Part shown: in pieces, positions 30,183-39,197 of the stretch | Numbering within the stretch: the first letter of the stretch is position 1 | Layout of the letters: every line of letters begins with the position of its first letter | Source of the DNA: a virus | DNA length: 64,000 nucleotides | IMG/VR virus record: IMGVR_UViG_3300049491_000716 | Coordinates: 1-64,000 of that record | Reading direction: 5' to 3' (one strand) | Made by a program: the position numbers and the translations under genes | Notes under the pieces: model-generated | What the model saw: the letters and a program-made list of their open reading frames with translations, nothing else | Told to the model about the DNA's origin: nothing | Database searches by the model: none

Positions 30183-30515
30183 TCACTTGGCTGGCGGCGG
30201 GCTCTTGGTGAGCGGCGTGGACTTCGCTGGCGGAGGGCTCTTGGCCATGGCTGCCTTGGCAAGATCCGTAGCTTCGGCGATGCTGTAGTTGCTCTCCGGC
30301 AGCGGGAAGCCGCGGCGCACCGTCTTCGGCTTCTGGCCGACGGCATGCACCACCATGCGTGCGTAGGGCATGTGCCGGCCGGCCGTCATGAAGGCGCGGC
30401 GCGCGTTCGCCGGTGAGTCAAAGGATTCCTCGGTGCTGATCTTCTTGCCGTTGCTGGCCGTCGTGTTGACGAACCATGCACCCCGGGCGTTCTGTCTGAG
30501 GTTGATGATCCACAT
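30183..30515 (-). CDS. Small hypothetical protein with Pro/Lys tail, 110 aa
   Basis: MWIINLRQNARGAWFVNTTASNGKKI resembles the beta hairpins of DUF1508/YegP-like proteins. The C-terminus repeats the SPPPAK motif. GTG 30521 is an alternative start that overlaps the upstream gene. Confidence 0.5.
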   Translation of the reverse strand: MWIINLRQNARGAWFVNTTASNGKKISTEESFDSPANARRAFMTAGRHMPYARMVVHAVGQKPKTVRRGFPLPESNYSIAEATDLAKAAMAKSPPPAKSTPLTKSPPPAK

Positions 30516-30517
30516 GG

Positions 30518-30712
30518 TCACGGCACCCTAGGCAAGGTGGCCTGAGCAGCCAAGGCGTCGGTGGCGGCCACGGCAGCGGCTCGCATGGCGGCAATCTCGG
30601 CGTCGCTGACGTCGCGGCCTTCGGCGGCGGCAGCGTTCAGGATGGCCGAGAGCTTCGCGGCTTCGGTCAGGGATGCCAGCAGGAGCTGGGTCACGAGCAG
30701 CGTGTTGTTCAT
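30518..30712 (-). CDS. Small Ala-rich helical protein, 64 aa
   Basis: Two helices rich in Ala (LLLASLTEAAKLSAILNAAAAE). It overlaps the upstream lipoprotein gene by ATGA. Confidence 0.5.
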   Translation of the reverse strand: MNNTLLVTQLLLASLTEAAKLSAILNAAAAEGRDVSDAEIAAMRAAAVAATDALAAQATLPRVP

Positions 30713-31068
30713 GGCTTCACTCCTTGTTGGCTGGCCAGGTAGGACTCGAGGGCGGTCAAGATCGTCAGGGTGGCCGTCAGCTTGGTCTGCGCGGCACCAA
30801 GGTCGGTCTTGGCTGTGGCGGCGGCGATGTCCAGGCCAGCGATCGCCTGACGGTTGGTCGACACCACGTTCTCAAGATCGGAGTCGCTGAGCTTGCCGGC
30901 GGTGCGCAGGACGCCAGCCGTCTTGGCCACGGTCGTCACCGTCGCGTAGCCGCCGAGCAACTTCTTGTTGAAGGTGTCGGCAGTCGGAACGCCGAGAGCG
31001 GCGCAGGCCACCAAGGCTGTGGCCAGCATCACTGCGATGCCGGTCTTCAGGGTTTGAAGCAGTTTCAT
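30709..31068 (-). CDS. Lipoprotein, 119 aa
   Basis: Signal peptide with lipobox LVAC (Cys about residue 22), then an all-helical domain (KLLGGYATVTTVAKTAG, KLSDSDLENVVSTNRQA). Lysis-region location raises the possibility of a spanin-like role, but no Rz/Rz1 pair is evident. Confidence 0.6.
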   Translation of the reverse strand: MKLLQTLKTGIAVMLATALVACAALGVPTADTFNKKLLGGYATVTTVAKTAGVLRTAGKLSDSDLENVVSTNRQAIAGLDIAAATAKTDLGAAQTKLTATLTILTALESYLASQQGVKP

Positions 31069-31095
31069 GAGTTGCCTTTCAGGCGGTTGGGGTGA

Positions 31096-31815
31096 TCAGT
31101 TCACGGTGACGGTTGAGATGCCGCCTGCAGGCACGCTGCCATGGCAGTAGAAGCCGATTTCGACGTACTTCTTGACCCACGTTCCGGTGGGAACCATCTT
31201 GCGGGACGGCGCACATGAGATGCCGGCTGGCACGGTGAACAAGTGATGCGAGTAAAGCCATGCCGGGTCGTTGACATAGATCGCTGTGTCTGCCGAAACT
31301 CGAGCCTGGCCGCTGTTGTCGAACACCACGTAGGGCATCTGCCACGTTGCGGTGGCCTGCTTCGCTGGCGTCAAATAACAGGTGATCGGGTTCGGCCACA
31401 ACTCTTGGTCGTAGAAGGTTTCGCCGTCGTTCGTCAGCGTCAAATGCAAGTCTTGCAAGATGCCGCCGTCAGCCGGGCACGTGTATCGCTGCACGCTGGT
31501 CGTTTGAAGATGAAACTGACCGGGGCCTGCGCAGGTGAAGCCGATATAGGTGACGCCGTTGAACTTTGGCACGTAGTCGCGCACGCAGTTGCCGCTGATG
31601 ATCCACTGGTAAGACAGGTCAACCGCTAAAGTGTTCCAGCGCACCACGCCGCCATCCGTGACGATGACAACGTCGGTGCCGCGACCCGGCGGTGTCGGCA
31701 ACGGAACCAGTTCTCCGCCATAGACATCCTGCTTGAATGCGGCGGCGCCAGCGTAGGCCGGTGATGCGACAAGAAAACTGGCGAACGCCAGCAGGACAAA
31801 GAAGAGTTTCTTCAT
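31096..31815 (-). CDS. Exported beta-rich protein, 239 aa
   Basis: A typical signal peptide (1-22, ending SPAYA) then a soluble domain with several cysteines and aromatic residues. Good ribosome site before ATG 31815. It may act in the periplasm; no family recognised. Confidence 0.6.
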   Translation of the reverse strand: MKKLFFVLLAFASFLVASPAYAGAAAFKQDVYGGELVPLPTPPGRGTDVVIVTDGGVVRWNTLAVDLSYQWIISGNCVRDYVPKFNGVTYIGFTCAGPGQFHLQTTSVQRYTCPADGGILQDLHLTLTNDGETFYDQELWPNPITCYLTPAKQATATWQMPYVVFDNSGQARVSADTAIYVNDPAWLYSHHLFTVPAGISCAPSRKMVPTGTWVKKYVEIGFYCHGSVPAGGISTVTVN

Positions 31816-31841
31816 GGTTCACCTCTTGGGTGGTTGGGGGG

Positions 31842-32015
31842 TCAATGAGTCGGGGGTAGCGGAATTTCGGTCTGGAACTTGCCGTCGGCATCGACCATCA
31901 CGCCTTTGGCTGCGCCTTCGACTTGTCGCAACACGGGCTGCGCCTGCGGCTTTTCGGATCGGATTGGCTTACCGAGAACGAAGTCGTCGGCGTCGTCTTG
32001 GTCAAGGTCTTTCAT
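31842..32015 (-). CDS. Small hypothetical protein, 57 aa
   Basis: Acidic start (MKDLDQDDADDFVLGKPI) and ATGA overlap with the endolysin stop. Function unknown. Confidence 0.5.
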   Translation of the reverse strand: MKDLDQDDADDFVLGKPIRSEKPQAQPVLRQVEGAAKGVMVDADGKFQTEIPLPPTH

Positions 32016-32557
32016 GGAACTCCCAGTGCAAGTTTGGCGGCGCCCCAAAGGGCGATGCGTTGGTCTAGGTGGGTGAGCCCGCCGTTGATGCGGCGGGTGA
32101 GTCCGGTGAAGTCGCCGTTGTCGGCGTAGGCGTTCAGGTGGTTGGATGCCCAGAACCAGGCCGCGCTGCGAGACGCGAGGCCGGGCTCGGCCAGTAGTTG
32201 CGGGAATGCTTCGAGGTCGACGCCGAGGGCGGCGCCGCAGCGCCTGTAGTTGGCGCGGCCCGTCACCTGCAGAAGGCCGCGGCCAAGGAAGCGGATGCCA
32301 TCGCCGGGCTGCGTGTTCCCGAGATCGGCGGCTTTCTTGCCGGGCGGCTCGTATCGCCGCTGAGCAATCGTTGGGCCCCACAACTCGGTCAACCAATGAA
32401 GGCCGCCGCTTTCGTGGCCAATCTGAGCCAGCCAAGCCGCCTGACGCCGCGGGGTGTCAATGCCGAACTCCGTCATGGCTGCCGTGATGAACGGCAAGAA
32501 TCTGGACGCCCGGTCAATCCGGGCGCCGGTGCAGGCCACGAGCGTCTGCGGCGTCAT
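32012..32557 (-). CDS. GH19-type endolysin, 181 aa
   Basis: Degrades peptidoglycan at lysis. The pattern RQAAWLAQIGHESGGLHWLTE contains the catalytic Glu (E49), followed by FLGRGLLQVTGRANY and AAWFWAS, as in glycoside hydrolase 19/chitinase-like phage lysozymes. No signal peptide is visible, so it needs a holin. ATG 32557 chosen at the start of the conserved region; the upstream frame extension overlaps the neighbouring gene. Confidence 0.85.
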   Translation of the reverse strand: MTPQTLVACTGARIDRASRFLPFITAAMTEFGIDTPRRQAAWLAQIGHESGGLHWLTELWGPTIAQRRYEPPGKKAADLGNTQPGDGIRFLGRGLLQVTGRANYRRCGAALGVDLEAFPQLLAEPGLASRSAAWFWASNHLNAYADNGDFTGLTRRINGGLTHLDQRIALWGAAKLALGVP

Positions 32558-32558
32558 C

Positions 32559-32837
32559 TCACTTCGTCGGCGGCGTAGCCTTGGCTGCCGGGATGCTGCC
32601 GGACACTTCAGCCGGCGCATCGGGGCTCGGCTCGATCGGCTCTGATTCCTCCAAGGCGACGCCATCGAAGAAGTAGGCCAGCGGCACCTTGGCGTTGGCG
32701 ATGATGGCGCCGATCAGCGTACCGACCATCGTCATCTGTGTCGGCGTCATGTTGGCGAAGGTCACCAGCAGCACGCAGGCGAACAGCATGGCGGTCATGC
32801 CATACGCCAGGACGGCGCGAACAGTCTGTGAGTTCAT
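32559..32837 (-). CDS. Putative holin, two membrane helices, 92 aa
   Basis: Transmembrane segments about residues 9-29 and 36-56, then a polar acidic tail ending in Lys. Its position one base upstream of the endolysin supports a holin role. The family is not recognised. Confidence 0.6.
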   Translation of the reverse strand: MNSQTVRAVLAYGMTAMLFACVLLVTFANMTPTQMTMVGTLIGAIIANAKVPLAYFFDGVALEESEPIEPSPDAPAEVSGSIPAAKATPPTK

Positions 32838-32863
32838 TCGGGTTCTCCTTGGGTTGAACTGTA

Positions 32864-33307
32864 TTACGGCAGCGTGGTTGACGCCATCACTTCAAAGGAT
32901 CCGCTGTACCACGTGATCAGTTCGGTGCGCACGGTTCCCTGAACCTCGGCGCTGCCCTCAACATGGTAGATGCCGGGCGCCGTCTTGGGTGGCACCACGT
33001 TGATCGCGCTGGTCGCAGTTGTGCAACCCGGCACGATTGAAGCCTGAGTGACGGGCAGCAGGATGGTTGGCAAGCCTTCGCCGACAAGCTGGTGGGCGAT
33101 GGAATAGACGCGCGGCCGGTGGTCGGAGTTGCATCGCCTCACCTCGAGCAGAACGGCTTGGCCGGGTTGGACTTGCGGTGTCAGCACCTTGAACGGGAGA
33201 TCCGGATAGCTCAGGTAGGGTGCCTCGATCATGCCGTAGTAGGCGCCGACAACCAGCACCAAGATCAGCGATCCCGTGTTGAAGGCGCGGTACAGGGTCT
33301 TCATCAT
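32864..33307 (-). CDS. Single-pass membrane protein with external domain, 147 aa
   Basis: One N-terminal transmembrane helix (about 9-28) and a beta-rich exterior domain with two cysteines. Two adjacent ATGs overlap the preceding stop. It belongs to the lysis cluster; a spanin-like or receptor-modifying role is possible. Confidence 0.5.
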   Translation of the reverse strand: MMKTLYRAFNTGSLILVLVVGAYYGMIEAPYLSYPDLPFKVLTPQVQPGQAVLLEVRRCNSDHRPRVYSIAHQLVGEGLPTILLPVTQASIVPGCTTATSAINVVPPKTAPGIYHVEGSAEVQGTVRTELITWYSGSFEVMASTTLP

Positions 33308-33663
33308 GGTGGCGTTCTCCCGCCGTGGGTGATTGCGTAGATGGCCGACCAGATGGCGACACCGGCGCCGGCTACGATGCCGGCCCATCGCACGAGCTTC
33401 ATGATGCCGCGGCCGACCATTGCCAGCCCGCGGCCAAACTTCGCGATGGCCGACATGCCGGCGCGCCAGGCGAGCAGCATCTCGTGCACGTCTCGCGTCA
33501 TGTCGGTGTTCTCTTTGACCTCGCCTTCAATGCGGTCCATGCGGCGGGCGCCGAGGGCCAAGCGTTTTTCGATGGAGTCGAAGCGGCTCTGATCATTCAG
33601 GGTGTCAAAGTCGGTATCGATGTCGCCTGGGCTTGTCTCTTTGAATTCTTGTTCGTTGGTCAT
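33304..33663 (-). CDS. Coiled-coil plus membrane anchor protein (holin-like), 119 aa
   Basis: Residues 25-65 form a charged helix (SIEKRLALGARRMDRIEGEVKEN). A transmembrane helix lies near 92-111. Small phage proteins of this layout are often holins or holin regulators. Unproven. Confidence 0.5.
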   Translation of the reverse strand: MTNEQEFKETSPGDIDTDFDTLNDQSRFDSIEKRLALGARRMDRIEGEVKENTDMTRDVHEMLLAWRAGMSAIAKFGRGLAMVGRGIMKLVRWAGIVAGAGVAIWSAIYAITHGGRTPP

Positions 33664-33680
33664 GTCTTGTCTCAGTTATT

Positions 33681-34547
33681 TCAGGCAAGGGTGATGGCCA
33701 ACGAGTCGGCGGCGTGCGATTGCGGGCTGGAACCCGAGGCGATGGTTCGTGATGCGATGGCGCCCCAGAACATCAGGTTGCCGGCGGTGCTTGCGTCTTT
33801 GAGGCCTTCAAACCCAACGGTTCCCCATGATGCGGTGGCTGTCGGGTAGGTCAGTGCCGAGTTGTTGCTGATGCGGCCGCTGGTGCCCGTGCTCGCCGTG
33901 GTGCTGCCAGCCGACTGCGTGCCACTCCACGCGGCAAGGCTTGACGCGATGGCCGGCCGCGCGTAGCTGCCACCCGACACTTCGGTGCCGCCGCCGGCGT
34001 TGCTTGGCGTCGCCGTGTACAGGGCGCCGTAGAGGTTGCTTGGCCACGAGTAGGCCTGAGCGCGGAAGATCAGGTCAATCAACTTGTTGGCGCAGTAGTC
34101 GGTCATGCCGCCACTGAGGCCAAGCGTCACAGCGACGCTGCCGATGGCAATGCTGACCGGGATGCCGCCGGCGCCGATCGCAATGGGAACCGGCAGGCTG
34201 AACCACATCCAGCAGTTACCGCCGCTGCCGGCGTCGAAGAGTCCCAGATGGCTTGCCGTTCCCCATGCGCCACCCGATGTGCCGAAGTCCCACAGCGTGT
34301 TGTTGCTGGTGGCGTGGCTTGTGCCTGTGCTGGCCAGCGTGGAACCAGCGCTCTGCGTTCCGGCGAAGTTGGCCAGGCTGCGTGCTACGCCGAACCGCGA
34401 GTAACCGGTTCCGCTGAGTTCAGTGAATGCGCTGTCGGATGCCGCACTCCCAAGCGCGACAGACCAGTTGGTTGGCAAGCCCGCCAAGCCTTGACCCCGA
34501 AAGTAATCGGCAATCTTGTTCTCGCCGTAGTCCGTGAATTGGCTCAT
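33681..34547 (-). CDS. Tail fibre-type protein with duplicated domain, 288 aa
   Basis: Two tandem domains of about 140 residues share the pattern NKI.D..FR.Q....P.N...AL..A.....EL/V.G..Y.R......A...GTQSAGST.ASTGTS, then WGT....GL.DA..GGN. Such domains occur in phage receptor-binding fibres. It follows the tail tip gene in the operon. Receptor unknown. Confidence 0.7.
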   Translation of the reverse strand: MSQFTDYGENKIADYFRGQGLAGLPTNWSVALGSAASDSAFTELSGTGYSRFGVARSLANFAGTQSAGSTLASTGTSHATSNNTLWDFGTSGGAWGTASHLGLFDAGSGGNCWMWFSLPVPIAIGAGGIPVSIAIGSVAVTLGLSGGMTDYCANKLIDLIFRAQAYSWPSNLYGALYTATPSNAGGGTEVSGGSYARPAIASSLAAWSGTQSAGSTTASTGTSGRISNNSALTYPTATASWGTVGFEGLKDASTAGNLMFWGAIASRTIASGSSPQSHAADSLAITLA

Positions 34548-34559
34548 GAGTTTTCCTTT

Positions 34560-37307
34560 TTATACCGTGCCAGCCAACATGCTGATCGTTGCCGAAGCAA
34601 GGATTGTTGTCTCACCAACCTTGCGGATATCCAGTCGGAAGTAGGCCGTTCCATAGCGAGCCTGAGATCCGTTCGGCGCGGCTTGCGTGATGGACCAAGT
34701 TCTGTTCGTCCCAAGGTTCAACCAAACCCCAATGTTGCCGGGATTCGTGGTGACAGCGATTGGGTTGCCGCCATAGCCAGGCATGCCACCAAGGAATGTT
34801 GCGTAGACCTCGTAGAGCGCGGCGACCGTTGGCTCAACAATGCCGTACAGCATCCACTCGGTCGGGTAGGCGTGCGACCCGCTGTCGTCGCCGCGAATCG
34901 CATTTCCGTCGTTGCGCAACGAGAAGCTGTTGGCGCCCGAGTAGTAGGTGCGGATGTAGTGGCTGCTGAGATTGGCGATGTACAGGACACCAGAGCCAGG
35001 ATCAATCACATCGGATCCAATGACGATCGGATCTTGAATGTCGCCGGGGCCTGGCAGATAGGCATTGTCAGCGGTGTGGACGCGCTCGTCGTCAATCACG
35101 CCGTCAACGTCGTAGAGTTGCTCGCCCTCTTGTCCACGGCCGCCGTCTCGGATGGCCAGCACCTTCACGAGTTCGTCACCACCGACCTGCGGGCCAAGCA
35201 GGTACTTCGGGCGCTCACGGGTGCCATCGTCAATCACGAGATCAAAGTCCGGAGCCGCGGGAAGCGTGATGTCGTAGTTCGTCGGTCCCGGCGTCACCGC
35301 CACCGGAGTCGTGAGCGTGCCATCGTCCTTCTGCATCGTCAGGTAGAGCGACGCCGCGCCAAACACAGGTGGCTCTGTCAGGCCGAGAACGAGATTCGCA
35401 GGATCCCAGTAGGCAACGTCGCCGCTCTGCCCGTAGCCGTAGATCTCAGGCATCCAGCGCACGGCGCTCATGAAAGCCGGCAGCACGCCCTGCATCTCGG
35501 TCTTGCAGGTCGTGGTGCGAGGCCGATACGTGAGGTTCGCTGCTTCGTACATGCCCTCGCGTCGGGCCTGCGTGGCGCCGGTGACGCCTTCAATGAACTT
35601 GCGCACGGGGTTGGTCATCACCGTGACGCCGGGACACGGGCATTCGATCGGCGTCTTCAGCCATGTGCGGTTGTCTTCGTACTCAATGACATAGCCGTCG
35701 GGCGTGTCGTTCGTTGGCAGTTTCTCGCTGATCACCATGCTGCCCGGCATGCAGTTGCGGTGCGTGAAGGCAGTCACGGGAAGCGTAGCGAGTTCGTCTC
35801 TGGCAATCGTGTAGACGCCATTGCGGCGGAACACTCTGGAGCGGCATGATCTGGCGATCAATTGCGCAGCATCCCACAACGGCATGGCGGTGTCGAACAC
35901 CCAGTCGAAGCGGTCTTGCCTCAGATTGGCCGTGAGGGAGATGTCGTAGAAGGACTGCAAGTCAATTCTGTCATCCGCATAGCCGCCACCCCATGTGGAC
36001 TTGCTCAGCAGATCCATGAGCCACAGCATGCCGTTGCGTGTCGCGACCTCGGAACCCCAGCCACCGCCGGGCGTCCATGTCCGGCACTTGCCGGTGACGA
36101 TCAACGCGATGTCGCGCTGCGACAGTTGGCTGAGTTGATCACTGGCGCGCAGCACGACTTCATAGTGCGCAGTGTTGGCGTTCAGTGGTGCCGGCTCATT
36201 GGTGTAGGCGCGCAATCCGGCCCATGTGATTTCATGGGCGGCCGTGGAGTCTGGATCTTTCGGGTCGGTGCGGACAACTCTGACTTCAATGCGCGCCGGC
36301 GTTGAAAGCACAAACTTCTGGCTCCAACGTTGCGGGGTATTCGTGGCGCCCGTCTTGGTGCCGCTGCCAAGCGTTGACCACACGCTTGTCGCAACACCGA
36401 AGTCATCAATGGTCCTACTCTCGACGCGCCAAGAAACCGTGAGCGGGCTGGTGCCCTTGCCAAGGCCTCGAGTTGCCACGATGTCAATGCCGATGGCGGC
36501 ACACGTGCGCTTTGGCTTGCAGGCCGCAAAGCCACCGACATAGCGGCCACTGTCAAGCAGGCTCCCGCTCACCGCGGGGCAGTTGCTGACGTTGGCGAGC
36601 ACTTGACTCGGCGGCGTGCCTGGTGGCAAATACTGACTGACGATGACGTCGTCATAGTGACCGATCGGGGTGCCACCGATCAGCGCCTGCTCAAGATCAT
36701 GGTTTCCCTCGCCAACAGCGAACAGGGCGTAGTAGAACTGATCGCAGTCAAAGCCTGTATCGGTTTCGGCGAACTCAAGATACGGCTCGCATGCAAACGG
36801 GGGCGTGATCTTGCGGCGACCGCATACCTTCCAGATCGGCTGATCCAGCTTCGCTTGGTTGCCGCTGAGCGATGTGCTGAAGACGGCATTGGCTGCCTGC
36901 TGGTTCTGGGACTCGGGAAGCGTTGGCGGCAGCAGGAGGTTGCTGACTGTGAGGCCAACACCCACGGCAACCACCGCGCCACCAAACGTGAGCGCGCCGA
37001 AACCGCTGGTAGCAGCGATGTATGCGGCGGCCACCACCACGGCCAAAACACCGCGTACCGTGCCATCACTTTCTGGCGGGTCAATGGTGAAGACGACGAT
37101 GTCCTGCGGCTGCAGTTTGTAGCCCCACTGCTCCCGCGGGATGTAGCCAGGGATCCCGGAGACTTGGCATACCACCGGCTTGTCGGTAATCGGCGCCACC
37201 TCGGCAATCGTGCGACCCGCTGGCTCGGCCCGCATGTCCTGCGGGCGCAGGCCCAACAGCGGGTTGTCGACGACCCCAACGGTCGCGTCGAAACTCAGCA
37301 TGAACAT
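34560..37307 (-). CDS. TipJ/J-type central tail tip protein, 915 aa
   Basis: The N-terminus has a typical hydrophobic Gly/Ala region (VLAVVVAAAYIAATSGFGAL) and SNLLLPPTLPESQNQQA, as in host-specificity protein J and TipJ proteins. The middle resembles baseplate hub domains (TWTPGGGWGSEV, MLWLMDLLSKSTWGG). It initiates tail assembly and contacts the host surface. It is flanked by NlpC/P60 and fibre genes, the usual order. Confidence 0.88.
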   Translation of the reverse strand: MFMLSFDATVGVVDNPLLGLRPQDMRAEPAGRTIAEVAPITDKPVVCQVSGIPGYIPREQWGYKLQPQDIVVFTIDPPESDGTVRGVLAVVVAAAYIAATSGFGALTFGGAVVAVGVGLTVSNLLLPPTLPESQNQQAANAVFSTSLSGNQAKLDQPIWKVCGRRKITPPFACEPYLEFAETDTGFDCDQFYYALFAVGEGNHDLEQALIGGTPIGHYDDVIVSQYLPPGTPPSQVLANVSNCPAVSGSLLDSGRYVGGFAACKPKRTCAAIGIDIVATRGLGKGTSPLTVSWRVESRTIDDFGVATSVWSTLGSGTKTGATNTPQRWSQKFVLSTPARIEVRVVRTDPKDPDSTAAHEITWAGLRAYTNEPAPLNANTAHYEVVLRASDQLSQLSQRDIALIVTGKCRTWTPGGGWGSEVATRNGMLWLMDLLSKSTWGGGYADDRIDLQSFYDISLTANLRQDRFDWVFDTAMPLWDAAQLIARSCRSRVFRRNGVYTIARDELATLPVTAFTHRNCMPGSMVISEKLPTNDTPDGYVIEYEDNRTWLKTPIECPCPGVTVMTNPVRKFIEGVTGATQARREGMYEAANLTYRPRTTTCKTEMQGVLPAFMSAVRWMPEIYGYGQSGDVAYWDPANLVLGLTEPPVFGAASLYLTMQKDDGTLTTPVAVTPGPTNYDITLPAAPDFDLVIDDGTRERPKYLLGPQVGGDELVKVLAIRDGGRGQEGEQLYDVDGVIDDERVHTADNAYLPGPGDIQDPIVIGSDVIDPGSGVLYIANLSSHYIRTYYSGANSFSLRNDGNAIRGDDSGSHAYPTEWMLYGIVEPTVAALYEVYATFLGGMPGYGGNPIAVTTNPGNIGVWLNLGTNRTWSITQAAPNGSQARYGTAYFRLDIRKVGETTILASATISMLAGTV

Positions 37308-37714
37308 CTCCAGATTTCAACGGGGCCAGCAACGTGGCGCAGTGCTTCGTCTATCGGCGGCGCCACTACACAACCAACGGCGCCGCGCTCACCAAGGTGG
37401 CCGTCGCTGTGCAGCAGGCGCAGCGCACGATCCGCGTAGATCACGACGCCGACGTGCCTGCGATGGAATGGGCTTGTCATCACGAGAACGTCATCGACTT
37501 GCGGCTCGCCTTCGATGCGACGCCAGCCTGACAGCGATGCCGTGTGCTTGATGGCGGCCACGTTCTCGGCGGCATGGTCTTCGGTGTCGCCGACCACGAC
37601 CTGCGGCATGTCCAGTCCGCAGCGCAGCGCGAAGAACTGGCGCACCAGCCACCAGCAGTTTCTGGCTGGCGTCCAAGGCTCACCGATCAGGTGAGCCGCC
37701 CAGTGCGCCGCCAT
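37295..37714 (-). CDS. NlpC/P60 tail peptidase, 139 aa
   Basis: LIGEPWTPARNCWWLVRQFF contains the catalytic Cys20; RRHVGVVI contains His87. It is equivalent to the peptidase part of lambda K and would process peptidoglycan or the tail tip. It overlaps the neighbouring gene starts. Confidence 0.88.
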   Translation of the reverse strand: MAAHWAAHLIGEPWTPARNCWWLVRQFFALRCGLDMPQVVVGDTEDHAAENVAAIKHTASLSGWRRIEGEPQVDDVLVMTSPFHRRHVGVVIYADRALRLLHSDGHLGERGAVGCVVAPPIDEALRHVAGPVEIWRCSC

Positions 37715-38259
37715 CAGGCCAGCCCTGAGTATTCGGCGCGGCGGAACGTGAGGCGCGGAATGCTCACGTTGGCTGGATCTGCAAAGCTGGCGCGGATGCT
37801 GGCGCCGTTGCCGCTCATGTCGGCCTGGCTGATCATGTAGGTCAGCACCGGCAACTTGGCTGGCCCCGTCGTGTCGTCGCTGGCATACAGCCGCTCAATC
37901 AGGATCCACGGTACCAGTGACCCGCGGGCCGCGTCGAAGGCTTGTTTCAGCAAGCCACTGATGCCTTCCCGGCTGAGTGTCACTTCTGGCGTGGCTGCTG
38001 TATCGCTTTCCTCGGGACGCTCAACGGAGAGCGGAACCGAGATGAAGGTCTGCGATGTGCCGGCGTTGCGATCGGCTCCGGCTTCAATCTTTGCCGTGAG
38101 GTCGGCCTTGTCGTCCACGAAGTAGATCGGGGTCGCGAGGCTTGGGTGCCAGAGTTCATAGGCCCACAGCATGGCTCTGCCAAGCGGGGCGATGGCTGCC
38201 GCCTCTTGGTAGGCAACGCTGTATGAGACGCCGCGAAGTGGTGTGCTGTATGAGGGCAT
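37714..38259 (-). CDS. DUF1833-type minor tail protein, 181 aa
   Basis: MLWAYELWHPSLATPIYFVDD near the start and SREGISGLLKQAFDAAR match the DUF1833 minor tail family found before NlpC/P60 genes. Structural role at the tail tip. Confidence 0.75.
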   Translation of the reverse strand: MPSYSTPLRGVSYSVAYQEAAAIAPLGRAMLWAYELWHPSLATPIYFVDDKADLTAKIEAGADRNAGTSQTFISVPLSVERPEESDTAATPEVTLSREGISGLLKQAFDAARGSLVPWILIERLYASDDTTGPAKLPVLTYMISQADMSGNGASIRASFADPANVSIPRLTFRRAEYSGLA

Positions 38260-38260
38260 G

Positions 38261-39190
38261 TCAGCAGACGTCCAAGTCAGAGATCGTGCTCGGCGACGGC
38301 GATGAACTGACGTCGGCGTTGAACTCAATCGAGTCGTAGGTGATCGGCGGATGCGCCAAACTGAAGTTCGTGGAGTCAATCACGACGTTGTCGCTCAAGC
38401 GCTTGATCGTGCAGTTCGTGGCGCCGGCGACCGCAGAGAACGTGAATGTGAACTCGTACCAAGTGCCAAGCGTCAATGCTGCCGTGGACACGAAGTTCGA
38501 CTCCGATGGTGTGGCGACGAGCGCGCGGCGCGTTGCATCGCCAGAACTAGCACGCCTTGCGATGATCGCAATCACCTGCGTGGCACCGTTGTTCAGAACA
38601 ACCGGAATGGAGTCATCGGATGCCGATGAAACGACCAGCGACTTGAATGTGATGCTGCTCACGCGACGCGGGGTCACCGTCTTTCTAAGGTAGGTCTGCG
38701 CAGTGGTGTTCAAGCCGACAAGGTGAACGCCATACCCATAGGGGGTGGTGACAACAGTGAATTGGCCAGCATCCCCGCTGATCAAGGAATAGGACGAAAG
38801 GCTCCTGAACTTTTCATGGATGCAGGTTGTCGGCAAGACGCCGACGCCACGCACCTCAAGCACGCCGCTGACCTTCCATCCGATGGCCGCCATGTACTCC
38901 CAGCGTGGCGGCTGCACGAAGCGCCCAACGAATGGCGACACCGGGTTCGGCACAAGCCAGCCCGCATAGAACCAGCAGGCGCCGTAGACGAGATCAGTCT
39001 TCCACCACGCCCTGAACACCGATGCGTGAGCAAAGGTGAAGGCAAACGAGACCTCGCACTTGGAAAGTCTGTCGCGCTGAAGAGGCCGCGTCTCGCGCGG
39101 ATCCATCTGAGCAATGGCGCGCAGTTCCTCCAGTTCGAATGGCGATGCCGTTGGACCCGGCAGGCTCTCTGGATAGATGACTTCAAACAT
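38261..39190 (-). CDS. Minor tail protein with beta-sandwich domain, 309 aa
   Basis: Residues 1-125 (FEVIYPESLPGP, AWWKTDLVYGACWFYAGW) match phage minor tail proteins. Residues 140-309 look like a LamG/concanavalin-type carbohydrate-binding sandwich (TLGTWYEFTFTFS..AGATNCTI). It could attach the tail tip to surface glycans. Confidence 0.7.
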   Translation of the reverse strand: MFEVIYPESLPGPTASPFELEELRAIAQMDPRETRPLQRDRLSKCEVSFAFTFAHASVFRAWWKTDLVYGACWFYAGWLVPNPVSPFVGRFVQPPRWEYMAAIGWKVSGVLEVRGVGVLPTTCIHEKFRSLSSYSLISGDAGQFTVVTTPYGYGVHLVGLNTTAQTYLRKTVTPRRVSSITFKSLVVSSASDDSIPVVLNNGATQVIAIIARRASSGDATRRALVATPSESNFVSTAALTLGTWYEFTFTFSAVAGATNCTIKRLSDNVVIDSTNFSLAHPPITYDSIEFNADVSSSPSPSTISDLDVC

Positions 39191-39197
39191 GAGTGCC

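Noticed and set aside
34248-35849. 533-aa plus-strand ORF
   Set aside because: Antisense to the tail tip and fibre genes, with no recognisable motif or ribosome site.
33681-37307. Diversity-generating retroelement near the tail fibre
   Set aside because: No reverse transcriptase gene and no near-identical template/variable repeat pair is visible.
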